A stretch of 5,538 nt of DNA from Candidatus Buchananbacteria bacterium (lineage in GTDB: Bacteria > Patescibacteriota > Patescibacteriia > CAIXNZ01): the NCBI GenBank assembly GCA_030592165.1, contig JAUVKC010000069.1:1-5538 (forward strand), read 5' to 3'. Every line of letters starts with the position of its first letter. Within the stretch, counting starts at the first letter, position 1. Of this stretch, positions 3,640 to 5,538 are shown in pieces. Made by a program: the position numbers and the translations under genes. The notes under the pieces were generated by a model, which saw nothing but the letters and a program-made list of their open reading frames with translations, was not told the DNA's origin and made no database searches.

Positions 3640-5538
3640 ATGAAGTACGTTCCGTTACATGTCCATAGCCATTACAGTTTACTTGATGGTTTGGCTAAAA
3701 TTGATCAGATAGTAGATAAAGCTAAATCTGATGGTATGGAAGCAATTGCCCTGACTGACCATGGTTCAATGTATGGTATTATTGAGTTTTATCAAAAAGC
3801 TAAAAAAGCTGGGATAAAACCTATTTTAGGTGTAGAAACTTATGTTGCTCCTTACGGGCTTGCGAATAAAAGATCTAAAATTGATGAAGATAATTACCAT
3901 TTAATTTTATTGGCTGAAAATAAAACTGGTTATCACAATTTATTAAAATTAATTTCTAAAGCTCATCTGGACGGGTTTTATTATAAACCAAGAGTTGATA
4001 TGGAAGTTTTAGAACGATATAAAGAAGGTCTTATTGGGTTATCTGCCTGTTTAGGCGGGGAGATCCCAAATTCAGTTTTAACGCACAATGATTTAAATAA
4101 ATCCGAAGAAGTATTAAATAAATATTTGAATATTTTTGGTAAAGAGAATTTCTTTTTAGAATTACAACATCATCCAAACATGCCAGAACAAAAGGTAGTT
4201 AATGAAAAATTAATTGAATTGGCTAATAAAACAGGAGTTGGTTTGGTGGCTACTAATGATACTCATTATTTAAATACTGAGGATGATAAAGCTCATGATA
4301 TTTTACTTTGTATTCAGACAAACAGAAAAGTTACAGAAACAAACAGGATGTCTATGATGCATGATGATTTTTCCTTAAAAACAACAAAGCAGGTAATTAA
4401 TGAATTTAAAGATACCCCTGAAGCTATAGCAAATACTTATAAAATCGCCAGAAGATGTAATGTAGAGATTGAATTTGGGAAAAATGTTTTACCCCATTTT
4501 GAATTACCGGAAGGCCAAAATGATGATGATTATTTACGTGAATTATGTTATCAGGGATTGTCAAAAAGATATGGCGGCGATGTTACAGATCGTTTTAATT
4601 GGAATGTTAATGAAGAAAAATATTTAGCAAAATCATTGAGTAAAGAGTTTTTCAAAAAAGATATTATTGAACGCTTAGAATACGAGTTGTCAGTTATTAA
4701 AAAATCTGGCTATTCCTCGTATTTTTTGATTACCGCAGATTTGATAGACTGGTCAAAGAAAAATGGTATTGTAGTTGGTCCAGGTAGAGGATCTGCAGCT
4801 GGTAGTCTGGTTGCATATTTAACAAAAATTACCAATATTGAACCATTAACTTATGATTTGCTTTTTGAAAGATTTTTAAATCCTGATCGTATTTCAATGC
4901 CTGATATTGATACTGATTTTGCTGATATTCGACGTGATGAGGTTATTCGTTATGTTGAAGAAAAATATGGCAAAAGACATGTCTCTCAGATAATTACTTT
5001 TGGAACAATGGCTGCCAAGGCTGCAATTAGGGATGTTGGTCGAGCTTTAGGTCTACCTTATGCTTATTGTGATAAAATTGCCAAAATGATTCCTATGATG
5101 ATGAACCTCACTGATGCTTTGAAGAAAACAAAGGAATTAAAAATGGAATATAAAAGTTCTAAAGATTGCCAAGAATTAATTGATAATGCTTTGAAACTAG
5201 AAGGTGTTTGTCGTCATGCTTCCACACATGCCTGTGGAATTTTGATTACACCAGAACCTTTAACAAATTTTGTGCCATTACAGTATTCTTCAAGTAATGA
5301 TAAGTCAATTGTTTCACAGTACTCTTTACATCCTATTGAAGATCTGGGTTTGTTAAAAATGGATTTTTTGGGTTTACGGAATCTTACTATTATTGAGAAT
5401 AGTTTAGAAACAATTGATAAAATTCATCAACATAGGATTGATATTGATAATTTAAAATTAGATGATAAAGCAACGTATGAATTACTCCAAGAAGGGGGAA
5501 CAACTGGAGTTTTCCAATTTGAATCAGCTGGGATGAAC
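3640..5538 (+). CDS. dnaE: DNA polymerase III alpha subunit, DnaE type (3' end outside window)
   Basis: The first 633 residues of the replicative polymerase; full-length relatives have about 1,000-1,200, and the frame is open at the window edge. Residues 1 to about 280 form a PHP domain with all nine metal-ligand positions kept: His7, His9, Asp16, His41, Glu66, His87, Cys137, Asp207 and His209. The polymerase core follows: GPGRGSAAGSLVAY at 380-393, the catalytic aspartates Asp422 and Asp424 in PDIDTDF, VSQIITFGTMAAKAAIRDVG at 448-467, and the third catalytic Asp575 in KMDFLGLR. DnaE extends the leading and lagging strands within the replisome, and is clamp-tethered in known systems. The N-terminus MKYVPLHVHSHYSLLDG matches the family start, so ATG 3640 is preferred; GTG at 3637 is an in-frame alternative. 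No Shine-Dalgarno is present. Confidence 0.97.
   Translation, partial: MKYVPLHVHSHYSLLDGLAKIDQIVDKAKSDGMEAIALTDHGSMYGIIEFYQKAKKAGIKPILGVETYVAPYGLANKRSKIDEDNYHLILLAENKTGYHNLLKLISKAHLDGFYYKPRVDMEVLERYKEGLIGLSACLGGEIPNSVLTHNDLNKSEEVLNKYLNIFGKENFFLELQHHPNMPEQKVVNEKLIELANKTGVGLVATNDTHYLNTEDDKAHDILLCIQTNRKVTETNRMSMMHDDFSLKTTKQVINEFKDTPEAIANTYKIARRCNVEIEFGKNVLPHFELPEGQNDDDYLRELCYQGLSKRYGGDVTDRFNWNVNEEKYLAKSLSKEFFKKDIIERLEYELSVIKKSGYSSYFLITADLIDWSKKNGIVVGPGRGSAAGSLVAYLTKITNIEPLTYDLLFERFLNPDRISMPDIDTDFADIRRDEVIRYVEEKYGKRHVSQIITFGTMAAKAAIRDVGRALGLPYAYCDKIAKMIPMMMNLTDALKKTKELKMEYKSSKDCQELIDNALKLEGVCRHASTHACGILITPEPLTNFVPLQYSSSNDKSIVSQYSLHPIEDLGLLKMDFLGLRNLTIIENSLETIDKIHQHRIDIDNLKLDDKATYELLQEGGTTGVFQFESAGMN

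Noticed and set aside
1..5538. CRISPR array, tRNA, rRNA or insertion sequence
   Set aside because: No regularly spaced repeats, no tRNA T-loop or rRNA motifs and no transposase-like protein were seen on either strand.

Overview
The window looks like a piece of an AT-rich, streamlined bacterial chromosome, most likely from Patescibacteria (the Candidate Phyla Radiation), possibly the Parcubacteria side. Four things suggest this. Coding DNA is very AT-rich. No gene has a recognisable Shine-Dalgarno sequence, and several starts sit six bases after a -10 box. A presenilin/signal-peptide-peptidase-like protease is present. An L,D-transpeptidase carries thrombospondin type-3 calcium repeats. The taxon is inferred; no marker gene here fixes it. 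TAA and TAG are used as stops, Trp is encoded by TGG, and no in-frame TGA is needed, so the standard code fits.

Layout. (1) 45-656 (+) encodes a complete LexA repressor. (2) 657-1082 is gene-poor and rich in hairpins. It contains a possible 30-residue ORF (871-963) and ends in a hairpin plus eight T that runs into the next start codon. (3) 1083-1517 (+) is a 144-residue protein of unknown function, which faces (4) 1552-2307 (-), a secreted or membrane-anchored L,D-transpeptidase with four calcium-binding repeats. The two converge on one symmetrical terminator. (5) 2308-2648 holds the transpeptidase promoter, a 22-bp inverted repeat, a candidate structured non-coding RNA of about 217 nt that I could not assign to a family, its terminator, and an extended -10 promoter. 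(6) 2649-3497 (+) is a polytopic membrane protein with the presenilin/SPP catalytic signature. (7) 3498-3639 has a good promoter and a leader with duplicated helix arms. (8) 3640-5538 (+) is the first 633 residues of the replicative DNA polymerase III alpha subunit, cut by the window edge.

How the parts relate. LexA and DnaE are both DNA-maintenance proteins but are not in one operon here. The transpeptidase and the membrane protease both belong to the cell envelope and are divergently oriented around the RNA locus. Each protein gene from 1552 onward appears to have its own promoter. The most interesting parts are non-coding: the orphan RNA at 2363-2579, the duplicated-arm dnaE leader, the competing hairpins after lexA, and the terminator fused to a start codon at 1083. 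All RNA folds were worked out by hand pairing, without energy calculation or comparative data.
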